Of a DNA stretch of 64,000 bases, positions 35,462 through 44,015 are shown piece by piece; position 1 is the first letter of the stretch, and every line of letters starts with the position of its first letter. A model generated the notes under the pieces. That model did no database searches. It was not told the DNA's origin and was given only the letters and a program-made list of their open reading frames with translations. The position numbers and the translations under genes are program-made. The stretch is from Devosia indica (GTDB taxonomy: Bacteria > Pseudomonadota > Alphaproteobacteria > Rhizobiales > Devosiaceae): NCBI RefSeq assembly GCF_003056405.1, contig NZ_PYVZ01000004.1:1-64000 (forward strand), read 5' to 3'.

Positions 35462-36766
35462 TCACTCGGCCGCCATGGCGCCGCGAACGGCAAACAGGCT
35501 GCTGACCAGACCCGCCGCAGCGATGGCCCTGCGGTCCTCATAGCGCCGCGTCGTCACCGATATGCCTACCGGCAGTCCGGTCGGTCCTGTGAGCCCTGGC
35601 ACATTGACCACCGGCACATGCAGCAGCGTCCAGATCGAATTGAACGAGGCGTCGCCCGTTGAATCAAGCCCAAACGGCGCCTCACCGGCTGCGCTCGGGG
35701 TGATGACGAAATCATAGGCGGCAGCAATATCTTCCCAGAGCGCGCGGCACAGGTCAGCATGACGATAGGCCTGGCGCACCTGCCCGGGCGATGTGCCGGC
35801 CCGGTTCTCCACGGTGGCCTTGAAGTCATCGTGAAGAGATGGCGTGGTCCGGTATTCATTGAGGAAGGAAGCGCGCCCCTCGCGCCGCGCAATGAACCGA
35901 TGGGACTGATGCAAGGTGTCGAACTCTGCGGGCATGACAATATCGCAGACCGTCACGCCGGCATTCCGCAGAAGTGAAGCAGTTTCTTGCATGGCTGTCT
36001 GCGTCGCCTCGCCAGCTTTGTCCCAAAGCGGCGTTCGGCAAATGCCCACTTTCAGTCCGGCGAGCGACTGGGGCAGGGTGCCTGTCGCTGCATCGATGTC
36101 GTAGACATCGGCCAACAGGGCGAGATCGGCGGCGCTCCGGGCATAGATCCCGAGCGTATCAAGTGTTGTCGAGCTCATCTTGAGGCCCTCCCGGCTGATC
36201 GCGCCCCAGGTCGGTTTCCACCCGAAGACGCCGCAGAAGCTGGCCGGGCGGATCGTTGAACCGCCCGTTTGGGTGCCCAGGGCCAGGGTCATCTGGTTGT
36301 CGGCTACTCCGGCGGCAGAGCCGCTCGATGAGCCTCCCGGCGTGTGCTGCGGCCGGCGCGGATTGCGCGTGGCGCCGCCGCGCAGCGTGGCGGCAAACTC
36401 TGTGGTCACGGTTTTCCCAACTATCAGCGCCCCTGCGGCGCGCAGCGTATCCACACAGGCTGCATCGATACGCGTGTGGCTATTGGCGTAACGTGGGGAG
36501 TTGTGGGTCGTTGGCATGTCGAATGTATGGATCACATCCTTGATGCCAATCGGCACACCATGCAGCGGCCCCTTTCTCGGAACGGCATCGAGAAGCTTGG
36601 CCCGATCCCGAACCAGATCGGCGTCGAAATAGGCAAAGGCCTGTATTTCGGGCTGTCGTTGCTCGATACGGCGGATGACGGCTTCGGCGATATCCACCAC
36701 CCTGATCGTGCCGGTTCTGACACCGGCCGCCAGGGTGGAAGCGTCAAGATCGTTCAGCTCTGACAT
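35462..36766 (-). CDS. Amidase-signature family hydrolase
   Basis: A 434-residue amidase. The Ser-cisSer-Lys triad can be placed: Lys in GVPIGIKDVIHTFDMPTTHN, and the serines in TPGGSSSGSAAGVADNQ and TQTGGSTIRPASFCG. The enzyme would hydrolyse a carboxamide, and AtzE-like enzymes of the family also cut biurets. It lies 11 bp downstream of the asparaginase-like gene on the same strand and converges on the isochorismatase-fold gene, the stops being eight bases apart. The exact substrate is not predictable. Confidence 0.9.
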   Translation of the reverse strand: MSELNDLDASTLAAGVRTGTIRVVDIAEAVIRRIEQRQPEIQAFAYFDADLVRDRAKLLDAVPRKGPLHGVPIGIKDVIHTFDMPTTHNSPRYANSHTRIDAACVDTLRAAGALIVGKTVTTEFAATLRGGATRNPRRPQHTPGGSSSGSAAGVADNQMTLALGTQTGGSTIRPASFCGVFGWKPTWGAISREGLKMSSTTLDTLGIYARSAADLALLADVYDIDAATGTLPQSLAGLKVGICRTPLWDKAGEATQTAMQETASLLRNAGVTVCDIVMPAEFDTLHQSHRFIARREGRASFLNEYRTTPSLHDDFKATVENRAGTSPGQVRQAYRHADLCRALWEDIAAAYDFVITPSAAGEAPFGLDSTGDASFNSIWTLLHVPVVNVPGLTGPTGLPVGISVTTRRYEDRRAIAAAGLVSSLFAVRGAMAAE

Positions 36767-36777
36767 GGCGATTGCCC

Positions 36778-37770
36778 TTAGTAGGTCTTGAAAATGCGTA
36801 TGATCTCGCTGCGTTTGCGGCTGCGGGTCAGTGCCAGCGCCAGCAGGATGCGGGCCTTTTGCGGATTGAGATTGTCAGCCGGGACGAATCCCAGCCCGGC
36901 CAGCCGGTCGCTGTCATGCACCATGCCGGAGCCGGCCCGGGTGCATTGCACCACGGCAACACCCGACTTGGCGGCGCGCTCCAGGGCCGCCATCTGGCCA
37001 GGAGGCGCCATGCCGGGCGCAAATCCGGCGGAGACTATTCCCTGCGCACCAGCGGCCACGAAAGCGTCGACGTCGGCCCCATCGGCTCCGGCATAGGCGT
37101 AGCAGATGTCCACGCGGGGCAGGGCTTCGATCCGGTTGGGGTCGAACTCGGTTTCTGGCGCGGTGACGCGTTCTGTCCGGCGGTAGTAGCTGACGATGGG
37201 ACCATCGACATATCCGAGCATGCCGAAGTCATGTGCCTTGAACGTCTGCAACCGGTAAGTGGCGGTCTTGGTCACATCGCGGGCAGGGTGGATCTCGTCA
37301 TTGAGCAGCACCAGCACGCCCCGGCCCCGCGATCTTTCGTCCGCAGCAACCCGTACAGCGCCGACCAGATTCGAGGCGGCATCAGAGGCAAGGCCGCTTA
37401 GTGGCCGCTGCGAGCCAACCATAACCACCGGAATGTTGACCTTAACCAGCATGTCGAGGGCGAATGCCGTCTCCTCAAGGGTTGCCGTACCATGGCCAAT
37501 GACGATACCCGCCAGATCCGGGTGGTCTCCGACCAGAGTGGCGCACTGCAGGGCCAGTGCCTTCCATTCAGCAAATCCAATGCTGGGACTGGGCACATTG
37601 GCGAAAGCCACAGGGAAGACTTCGGCTACATCCATCACCTGCGGTACGGCTGCCAGGATGTCTCCGGCGGGAAGCATCGTCTTATGGGCGCCGTAGTGAA
37701 TGATATCGAGCGGACCCACTCCCAGGGAGGATATGGTTCCACCGGTTCCGATGAAGGCGATCTTGCGCAT
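36778..37770 (-). CDS. Asparaginase-like amidohydrolase with altered active site
   Basis: A 330-residue protein of the asparaginase/glutaminase fold. The first catalytic Thr lies in AFIGTGGTISSLG and the catalytic Lys in DVTKTATYRLQTF. The second motif, normally HGTDT-EE, reads GIVIGHGTATLEETAFALD. The Asp that holds the substrate's alpha-amino group is thus replaced by Ala. This suggests the enzyme no longer prefers asparagine and has been recruited for another amide, imide or lactam. ATG 37770 is preferred over a GTG nine bases upstream. It is first in a two-gene unit with the amidase. Confidence 0.87.
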   Translation of the reverse strand: MRKIAFIGTGGTISSLGVGPLDIIHYGAHKTMLPAGDILAAVPQVMDVAEVFPVAFANVPSPSIGFAEWKALALQCATLVGDHPDLAGIVIGHGTATLEETAFALDMLVKVNIPVVMVGSQRPLSGLASDAASNLVGAVRVAADERSRGRGVLVLLNDEIHPARDVTKTATYRLQTFKAHDFGMLGYVDGPIVSYYRRTERVTAPETEFDPNRIEALPRVDICYAYAGADGADVDAFVAAGAQGIVSAGFAPGMAPPGQMAALERAAKSGVAVVQCTRAGSGMVHDSDRLAGLGFVPADNLNPQKARILLALALTRSRKRSEIIRIFKTY

Positions 37771-37853
37771 GGTCACCACACTTGTTTTGCGATGACATGA
37801 GGCTAGTGCCTGGCCCGGTGTGGCGGCATCCCAATTATTCTCACCGCGGCCGA

Positions 37854-37866
37854 TGAGAAATGGTCA
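37854..37866. promoter_or_regulatory. Island operator site 2 (T-N11-A palindrome)
   Basis: TGAGAAATGGTCA lies in the 178-bp divergent region between the asparaginase-like gene (starts 37770, minus) and the flavin reductase gene (starts 37949, plus). It is followed by ATTGG, as in site 5, whose flank reads TTGG. Confidence 0.65.
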
Positions 37867-37948
37867 ATTGGATCACAAGGGAGTCGTGCCGATAGTCAGT
37901 ACATGATTGTCACCCCGGTTTTGGGTGGCAGGAAAGGAAGCTGAGGCA

Positions 37949-38458
37949 ATGACTCCCGACGACTTCAAACTTGGCATGCGCCGTCTGGCGGCCGGCGTTT
38001 CCCTGATCACCACCACCAATCGGGGCGTTCGGCATGGCCTGGTGGCCACCGCCGTCAACTCTGTCACCGCTGATCCACCAACGCTTCTGGTCTGCATCAA
38101 CAAGAATGCATCCGCGCATGACCATGTTGCCGAGGCAGGGCTGCTCTGCGTCAATGTCTTGTCAGACGAGCATGAAGCGGTTGCCGGACGTTTTTCCAGC
38201 GCGCTGAACCGCGAGCAACGCTTTGACCATGACGAATGGCGAGCCATTGCAACAGGGGCTCCAGCCCTGGTCAACTGCCTTGTCAGTTTCGACTGCGAAG
38301 TGCGTCAGCAGGTGCATTACGGATCGCACTCTATCTTCCTGGCAGAAATCGTAGGGTTGGAAGTGTGGTGCGAAGCCATAAGCCCGCTTCTCTATCTTGA
38401 CGGCAAGTATCGCTACCTTGGTGAGCCTCAGAGCTCGCTCTTATACGCAACGGCATAA
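37949..38458 (+). CDS. Flavin reductase, second copy (HpaC/RutF-like)
   Basis: A 169-residue flavin reductase: FKLGMRRLAAGVSLITTTNR, GLVATAVNSVTADPPTLLVC, VLSDEHEAVAGRFSS and the C-terminal SPLLYLDGKYRYLG are typical. ATG 37949 follows GAGGCA. It has a stronger family match at its C-terminus than the copy at 34411. It stands alone between the divergent asparaginase unit and the ABC transporter operon. It probably supports the four monooxygenases, giving the cell a reductase under separate control. Confidence 0.88.
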   Translation: MTPDDFKLGMRRLAAGVSLITTTNRGVRHGLVATAVNSVTADPPTLLVCINKNASAHDHVAEAGLLCVNVLSDEHEAVAGRFSSALNREQRFDHDEWRAIATGAPALVNCLVSFDCEVRQQVHYGSHSIFLAEIVGLEVWCEAISPLLYLDGKYRYLGEPQSSLLYATA

Positions 38459-38596
38459 CTATCTCTGCTAATCAATATTGCACGCGTGGCCGGGGCCCGA
38501 GGGGTCCCGGCCATGCTTGTTTGACCGAGTGCACTGCACCAATTTGCAGGGCTCCATTGCGCCGAGCGCACATCAAATCAAACTCTTGGGTCCCTA

Positions 38597-38609
38597 TGAG
38601 TTAATCTCA
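38597..38609. promoter_or_regulatory. Island operator site 3 (T-N11-A palindrome)
   Basis: TGAGTTAATCTCA, extended to ATGAG-N5-CTCAT by flanking bases, sits 79 bp upstream of the ABC transporter binding-protein gene. It matches TGAG-N5-CTCA, like the other island sites, but with a different centre. Confidence 0.6.
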
Positions 38610-38688
38610 TTTGTCCCTGCTTTGGCTTCAATCAATCCTGCTGACAGAACACGAGCCGGGCCCCGGCCAGCGTCACAGGAGAAGGCAA

Positions 38689-39990
38689 ATGAGCGAGAAC
38701 AAATCCAAGGGACTTTCCCGCCGCAGTTTTATCAAGGGTGCAGCCGCCACCGCCGGCGCCGCCATGGGCTCGGGGGCCATTACCGGCTTCCCCACGATCT
38801 GGGCCCAGGCAAGCAAGGATATCACCATCACCCATGTTGGCTCGATCTACACGACCAACCCGACGGTTGCCGAGCAGGCGAACAAGGATCTGGGTTTCAC
38901 CATCCAGATGCAGACCCTGGACAATACCACGCTCATCAACCGCCTGCTGACCCAGCCGGAAACAGTGGACGTGGCCGACTTCGGCAACACCTCCATGGGC
39001 TACTTCAAGAACAAGGGGATCCTGATGCCGATCCCGGTCAGCGAGTACAAGTACTGGGACCAGACGGTGCCGCTCTTCACCCAGGGTACCTACCCGGATG
39101 GCAATCCCTATTCCATGCAGGGTTATGCGCCGATCAAGTCGCAGTTCTGGGTCGATCAGTCTGCCCAGGAATATTCGCTCACCCCCACCGATTGGCTGGT
39201 TGGTATCCCGGTGATGTACAATGCGGACACTCTGGGCGTGCGGCCCGACCTCGTACCGCGTCCGGTAACCAGCTGGAAGGAGCTGTTCAGCTCGGATTTC
39301 GCCGGCAAGGTCGCGTTGCAGGACGGTGTGGGCGTGGGCGTGCCCGATGCAGCGGTCGCTCTGGAAGCCGCCGGTCTGATGACCTATGGCGACAAGGGCA
39401 ATATGACCCGCGAGGAAATCGACAAGACCATCGAAATCCTCATCGTCATGAAGCGCGACGGTCATTTCCGTTCCTTCTGGACGAATTTCGACCAGTCGGT
39501 GCAGTTGATGGCATCTGGCGAAGTGGTGCTGCAATCCATGTTCGCCCCGGCCGTGACCGAAGTGCGCACCCGCGGCATCAACTGCCAGTACCTGCCACTC
39601 GAGGAAGGCTCGCGCGGCTGGTACATTTTCCAGTCCGCAATGGCGCATCTGGATGGCGGCGACAAGCTGCGCCGTGACTGCGTCATGGAATATATGAACT
39701 GGTGCAACTCGGGCTTTAACGGTGTCTATTTCTCGCGCCAGGGCTTCTATTCGTCCGTCCCGGACGTGATCAAGCCGCTGATGACCGAGAACGACTTCGG
39801 TTACTGGTACGAAGGCAAGCCCGCCACCGCCGAGATCATCGACCCCTTCGGCAAGGTCATGGAGCAGGCCGGCGCTGTGCGCGATGGCGGTTCGCTCTGG
39901 GATCGCATGGGCAATGTGGGCATCTGGAACACTCTGATGGACGAGGATCGCTACCTCGTGCGCCGCTGGCAGGACTTCATGGCCGCCTGA
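38689..39990 (+). CDS. ABC transporter substrate-binding protein, Pot-like (Tat-exported)
   Basis: A 433-residue periplasmic binding protein with a twin-arginine signal (LSRRSFIKGAAATAGAAMGS). The mature part is of the spermidine/putrescine (PotD, family 1) type, with VGIPVMYNADTLGVRPDLVP, FAGKVALQDGVGVGVPDAAV and a C-terminal ARG-free WNTLMDEDRYLVRRWQDFM. AGGAGAAGG precedes the ATG. The three following genes complete the importer. Ligands of this class are cationic or zwitterionic amines. In this island the ligand may be the nitrogen compound degraded by the neighbouring enzymes. Confidence 0.9.
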   Translation: MSENKSKGLSRRSFIKGAAATAGAAMGSGAITGFPTIWAQASKDITITHVGSIYTTNPTVAEQANKDLGFTIQMQTLDNTTLINRLLTQPETVDVADFGNTSMGYFKNKGILMPIPVSEYKYWDQTVPLFTQGTYPDGNPYSMQGYAPIKSQFWVDQSAQEYSLTPTDWLVGIPVMYNADTLGVRPDLVPRPVTSWKELFSSDFAGKVALQDGVGVGVPDAAVALEAAGLMTYGDKGNMTREEIDKTIEILIVMKRDGHFRSFWTNFDQSVQLMASGEVVLQSMFAPAVTEVRTRGINCQYLPLEEGSRGWYIFQSAMAHLDGGDKLRRDCVMEYMNWCNSGFNGVYFSRQGFYSSVPDVIKPLMTENDFGYWYEGKPATAEIIDPFGKVMEQAGAVRDGGSLWDRMGNVGIWNTLMDEDRYLVRRWQDFMAA

Positions 39991-40044
39991 TCCCCGTTAT
40001 CGGTCCCGGGGATGCCCGGGACCACGCTATGTGGAGCCCCTTTG

Positions 40045-40902
40045 ATGATGTCCCCCCGCGCCGCCTCCTGGCTTCAGGCCACCCCCTTCGCCATCATAAT
40101 GACCGGTCTGGTGATTGTGCCTTTGGCGATGATCTTTGCCGTCAGCTTCATGGATTACGGTTTTGCCGAGATCATTCCAGAGTTTTATCTGGGGAATTGG
40201 ACGGATATTTTCAGGTCGGATCTGGCCGTCGCCACCTACGCCACGGTGCTCAGGCAGGCCTTTATTGTCTGGGGTGTTACGCTGCTGCTCGGCTTCACCA
40301 TCGCCTACTACCTCATCTACCACGTGCGTTCGAATTTCTGGCGGGCGATCTTCCTGGCAGCCTGCGCTATCCCGTTCTGGACTTCCGGGCCCATTCGGAT
40401 GATTTCGTGGGTGCCGTTGCTCGGGCGCGAGGGGCTGGTCAACCAGGCGCTGACGGGTCTGAACCTGATCGATGAACCTATCTCCTGGCTGCTTTATTCC
40501 GAGTTCTCGGTCATTGTCGTCTACATAAACATGCTGACCATGGCCATGGTCGGACCGATCGCCAATTCCATGGCCAAGATCAGTCCGGCTGTGGTGCAAG
40601 CGGCCCGGGACCAGGGTGCCACAGAATGGCAGGTGATCACCGAGGTGATCATTCCCCTCATCAAGCCGGGCATCGCTGTCGGTACCATTTTCATCGTCAC
40701 TGCAGTGATGGGCGACGGATTCCTGGTGCGTGCCATGAGCGGCAACCAGGTCAATACTCCCGCCGTGGCGATCATGAACGAGATCAATGCCTTCCAGTTT
40801 CCGCCTGCCGCCGCCAAATCGGTGGTGCTTCTGGTGGTGGTGATGGCCTTCGTGGGCGTTCTGCTGCGCCTTGTTGATATCCGCAAAGAACTGGCTCGAT
40901 AG
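40045..40902 (+). CDS. ABC transporter permease, PotB-like
   Basis: A 285-residue inner-membrane permease with about six transmembrane spans and the EAA loop VQAARDQGATEWQVITEVII. Early landmarks are TPFAIIMTGLVIVPLAMIFA and AIPFWTSGPIRMISWVPLLG. The start is one of two adjacent ATGs (40045 or 40048). GTGGAG at 40031 favours the first. It follows the binding-protein gene by 54 bp and precedes the PotC-like gene by nine. Confidence 0.9.
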   Translation: MMSPRAASWLQATPFAIIMTGLVIVPLAMIFAVSFMDYGFAEIIPEFYLGNWTDIFRSDLAVATYATVLRQAFIVWGVTLLLGFTIAYYLIYHVRSNFWRAIFLAACAIPFWTSGPIRMISWVPLLGREGLVNQALTGLNLIDEPISWLLYSEFSVIVVYINMLTMAMVGPIANSMAKISPAVVQAARDQGATEWQVITEVIIPLIKPGIAVGTIFIVTAVMGDGFLVRAMSGNQVNTPAVAIMNEINAFQFPPAAAKSVVLLVVVMAFVGVLLRLVDIRKELAR

Positions 40903-40911
40903 GAGGTCCTC

Positions 40912-41745
40912 ATGCTCAACCGGCGCCCGCTTTCCTACTACCTGCTCTCGACATTCTTCACGGCTTTCCTGCTGTTCCTCTATGGGCCGATGATCTGTGT
41001 CTATCTGCTGTCCTTCCAGGGGCCGGAGGGGGGCATGAGTTTCCCCATGCGCGGCTTCTCGCTGGTATGGTTCGAAACCCTGTTCAGCGCCCAGGGCCGC
41101 GGCGTGGGGGATCTCCACAATTCCTTCTTCCGCTCCATTCGGCTGGGGCTGATTGTGGCGCTGCTGACCATGTTGATCGGCGTTGCTGCCGGCATGAGTT
41201 TCCGGCGCAAATATCCCGGATCCAACTTCGTCTTCTATTCGGCCATCGCCAGCATGGTGGTGCCAGGCATTTTCGTCGGCTTCGGAATTTCGCTCACCCT
41301 GCGCCTGCTCGGGCTGCGGCCGGACTGGTGGTATTCGGGCATCGGGGCCCAACTCACCTGGTCGCTGCCCTTTGCCATGCTGATCATGTTCATCATCCTG
41401 GGCCGGCTCGACAAATCCTACGAGGAGGCAGCGACCGATCTCGGCGCCAGCTCGGCCCAACGGTTCCAGTATGTCATCCTGCCGCTGATCCTGCCTGGGG
41501 TCATCGGCATCATCATGGCCGGCTTTACCTCGTCCTACGAGGAATCGGCGCGCGCCGGGCTCAATATTGGCACTGGCAACACCATGCCCATGGAACTGAC
41601 GGGCCTTCTGGGGGCCGCCACCACCCCGGTCATGTTCGCCGTGGGCACACTGACCACCCTGTTCATGTTCAGCATCGTCATCGCCACCCTGCTGGTGAGC
41701 GGCAGCATTGCCAAGAGACGACAGCTTCGCCTTACCGCCCATTGA
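40912..41745 (+). CDS. ABC transporter permease, PotC-like
   Basis: A 277-residue permease: YLLSTFFTAFLLFLYGPMIC opens the first membrane span, and the EAA loop is EEAATDLGASSAQRFQYVIL. AGGAGG is upstream of the ATG. It partners the PotB-like subunit. An unusual stretch, GFTSSYEESARAGLNIGTGN, occupies the segment where most PotC proteins carry a conserved loop. It has not been interpreted further. Confidence 0.9.
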   Translation: MLNRRPLSYYLLSTFFTAFLLFLYGPMICVYLLSFQGPEGGMSFPMRGFSLVWFETLFSAQGRGVGDLHNSFFRSIRLGLIVALLTMLIGVAAGMSFRRKYPGSNFVFYSAIASMVVPGIFVGFGISLTLRLLGLRPDWWYSGIGAQLTWSLPFAMLIMFIILGRLDKSYEEAATDLGASSAQRFQYVILPLILPGVIGIIMAGFTSSYEESARAGLNIGTGNTMPMELTGLLGAATTPVMFAVGTLTTLFMFSIVIATLLVSGSIAKRRQLRLTAH

Positions 41746-41774
41746 GCCTGATTGGCCATTCCGAGGACATCGTC

Positions 41775-42836
41775 ATGAAGATCGACACCGAATTCAATGC
41801 CAAGAACCTGGTTCCCGACACCGAGGCGGGCGAGCCCGCCGAGGGCACTGTCAACCGCTTTGACGTCGAGATGGTTGCTGTCTCGAAATCCTATGACGGC
41901 GGCGCCCGCGCCGTGGACGAGATATCCCTGCGCATTCCCAAGGCCAGCTATTGCTGCCTGCTGGGGCCTTCCGGATGCGGCAAGACCACCACCCTGCGCA
42001 TGCTGGCCGGACATGAAGACGTCACCGACGGGGACGTGTTGATCCATGACCGGAATGTCACCGACGCGCTGCCCGCGGGCAGGGGCACTTCGATGATGTT
42101 CCAGAGCTATGCGCTGTTTCCGCATCTGAGCGCGCTCGACAATGTCGCCTTTTCGCTCAAGCTCAAGAAGGTGCCCAAGGCCGAGCGTCAGGCGCGGGCC
42201 ATGGAATTCCTCAAGCTGGTGCAGATGGAAGAACTGGCACATCGCATGCCGGCCCAGCTCTCCGGTGGCCAGCAGCAGCGCGTGGCGCTGGCGCGCTCGC
42301 TCATCACCCGTCCAAAGGTTCTGCTGCTGGACGAGCCACTGTCCGCGCTGGATCCCTTCTTGCGGGTGCTGATGCGGTCTGAACTCAAGCGCATCCAGAC
42401 CGAGCTGGGCATTACCTTCGTGCACGTCACGCACAGCCAGGAGGAAGCCCTGGCCCTGAGCGACATGGTCGTGGTCATGAACAATGGCAAAATCATGCAG
42501 GCTGGAACGGCGCGCGAGGTCTTCGAAAAGCCATCCAACACTTTCGTCGCCCGCTTCATCGGGGGACACAATGTCATCGAGTTCGAGGGGCGGACGGTAT
42601 CGGTGCGGGCCGACAAGTGCCGCATTGTCGAAGCCGTGGGGGGGCGCAACCTGCCCGCGACGATCACCAGCATCGAGTATCAGGGGCCCCTGGTCCGCAT
42701 CAACCTTGTGACCGATGACCGCAAGGACCTGTGCGCGGTCATTTCGGATACACGCTTCTTCGCCGATCCGCCCGAAGTGGGCGAGGCCGTCACCTTCTCC
42801 TGGATGCCGGATGACGAATGGGCCTTTGGCGCCTGA
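41775..42836 (+). CDS. ABC transporter ATP-binding protein, PotA-like
   Basis: A 353-residue ATPase with an N-terminal extension of about 30 residues before the core. Walker A GPSGCGKTTTLR, Q-loop FQSYALFPHLS, signature QLSGGQQQRVALARSL, Walker B LLLDEPLSALDP and H-loop FVHVTHSQEEAL are all intact. A C-terminal TOBE-like domain follows. Much longer in-frame starts overlap the permease gene in another frame and are rejected. It is last in the four-gene importer operon, ahead of the terminator at 42891. Confidence 0.92.
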   Translation: MKIDTEFNAKNLVPDTEAGEPAEGTVNRFDVEMVAVSKSYDGGARAVDEISLRIPKASYCCLLGPSGCGKTTTLRMLAGHEDVTDGDVLIHDRNVTDALPAGRGTSMMFQSYALFPHLSALDNVAFSLKLKKVPKAERQARAMEFLKLVQMEELAHRMPAQLSGGQQQRVALARSLITRPKVLLLDEPLSALDPFLRVLMRSELKRIQTELGITFVHVTHSQEEALALSDMVVVMNNGKIMQAGTAREVFEKPSNTFVARFIGGHNVIEFEGRTVSVRADKCRIVEAVGGRNLPATITSIEYQGPLVRINLVTDDRKDLCAVISDTRFFADPPEVGEAVTFSWMPDDEWAFGA

Positions 42837-42890
42837 CCGGGCGCATTGGGGATCGTTTCAGCACGAGTATGACGTGCTCAAAAACCGAAA

Positions 42891-42911
42891 GGCGCCCAAT
42901 TGCTGGGCGCC
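42891..42911. terminator. Bidirectional-type terminator hairpin
   Basis: GGCGCCCA, a five-base loop, TGGGCGCC forms a perfect 8-bp stem between the convergent ABC operon and the LysR gene. The following bases (TCTTCAGTTT) are only moderately T-rich. Confidence 0.7.
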
Positions 42912-42950
42912 TCTTCAGTTTGGGGCTGGGTGTCTTGTTTTTGTTTCAGA

Positions 42951-43880
42951 TCAGGCCGGCACAACCGAGCGGGCTGCGATCGGACCACGCACCTGGTCGA
43001 ACAGCCAGTCTTTGAAGCTGTTCACCGTCTTGGGGGAGGCCGGCGACCACGGAGATACCAGGAAATAGGGACTGCGGATCGGATAGGCTTCACCGATCTG
43101 TACAAGGGAGCCGTTGCGCAGGCTGTCCTCGATCAGGATCGAACGCCCGAGAATGGCGCCAAGGCCGATGCGGGCTGCTTCGATGCTCGGGCTCGATTGG
43201 TTGAACCGCGGGCCCTTGGTGATGTCGCTGCGATTGACTCCATACTCACGCAGATAGCGATCCCAGTCCGGATAGGGGCCATTCTGTTCGGTCCGGACCC
43301 TGTCCTGGTGGATCAAGGGAACCTCACGCAATATGGCGCCCCAATCTGAACCGTAGCGGGCGGCCAGCGCAGGCGAACAAACCGGGATGATTTCTTCTTC
43401 CATCAGCGGCTCGATGCGGCGGTCCAATGCCGTCTGCCAGTTGCAGATCCACAAATCGGTTTCTTCGTTCTCGATGTCCTGCCGCTTTACAAACGTGGTG
43501 ATGGTCACGTCGATCTCGGGTGCGCCTTCGACATATTTGCTCATGCGCGGCAAGAGCCAGAGCGACGCGACGGAGGCGGAGGCGCCCACCATGAGGCGCT
43601 GGCGTTCATCGGCTGGAGCCATCAGCGAAATCAAGGATTCGTCGATAAGGTCGAGCGCATTGGTCAGCTTGCCCAGGCAGGCCCGGGATTCGGTTGTGAG
43701 CTCCAGCCTGCTGTTCTTGCGCAGGAAGAGCTTGGTTTGCAGGAAATCCTCAAGCAGTCGGATCTGATGACTGACTGCTGTTGGGGTAACACATAACTCG
43801 TCCGCTGCACGGACCAGACTCTTGCAACGGGCCGCTGCCTCAAAGGCACGAACCGCATTGAGAGGGACGCGACGTCTCAT
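42951..43880 (-). CDS. LysR-family regulator (GcvA-like), probable island regulator
   Basis: A 309-residue LysR-type regulator. The N-terminal helix-turn-helix (RAFEAAARCKSLVRAADELC followed by VTPTAVSHQIRLLE) is of the GcvA subgroup. The C-terminal effector domain has SVASLWLLPRMSKYVEGAPE and WICNWQTALDRRIEPLMEEE. GAGG lies five bases before the ATG at 43880, so that start is preferred to the longer frame. It is the only LysR gene in the island and sits at its centre, downstream of the MFS-nitrilase-isochorismatase genes. T-N11-A palindromes in the island promoters are candidate targets. The effector is presumably the substrate or an intermediate. Confidence 0.9.
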   Translation of the reverse strand: MRRRVPLNAVRAFEAAARCKSLVRAADELCVTPTAVSHQIRLLEDFLQTKLFLRKNSRLELTTESRACLGKLTNALDLIDESLISLMAPADERQRLMVGASASVASLWLLPRMSKYVEGAPEIDVTITTFVKRQDIENEETDLWICNWQTALDRRIEPLMEEEIIPVCSPALAARYGSDWGAILREVPLIHQDRVRTEQNGPYPDWDRYLREYGVNRSDITKGPRFNQSSPSIEAARIGLGAILGRSILIEDSLRNGSLVQIGEAYPIRSPYFLVSPWSPASPKTVNSFKDWLFDQVRGPIAARSVVPA

Positions 43881-44015
43881 GGAAACCTCACTTGCCTCTC
43901 CTCCCCAAAACACAGCAAATCACGCTCTTGACCCGTCGACAAGCTTAATTTGTGAACATAACAGCTATGTGCATATTTCTTGGGCATTGGCTGTCATTTT
44001 CCTGTCATTTGCCGT

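Noticed and set aside
38689-42836. Assignment of the Pot-type importer to spermidine/putrescine
   Set aside because: Family resemblance alone does not fix the ligand, and the location in a catabolic island argues against a housekeeping polyamine system.
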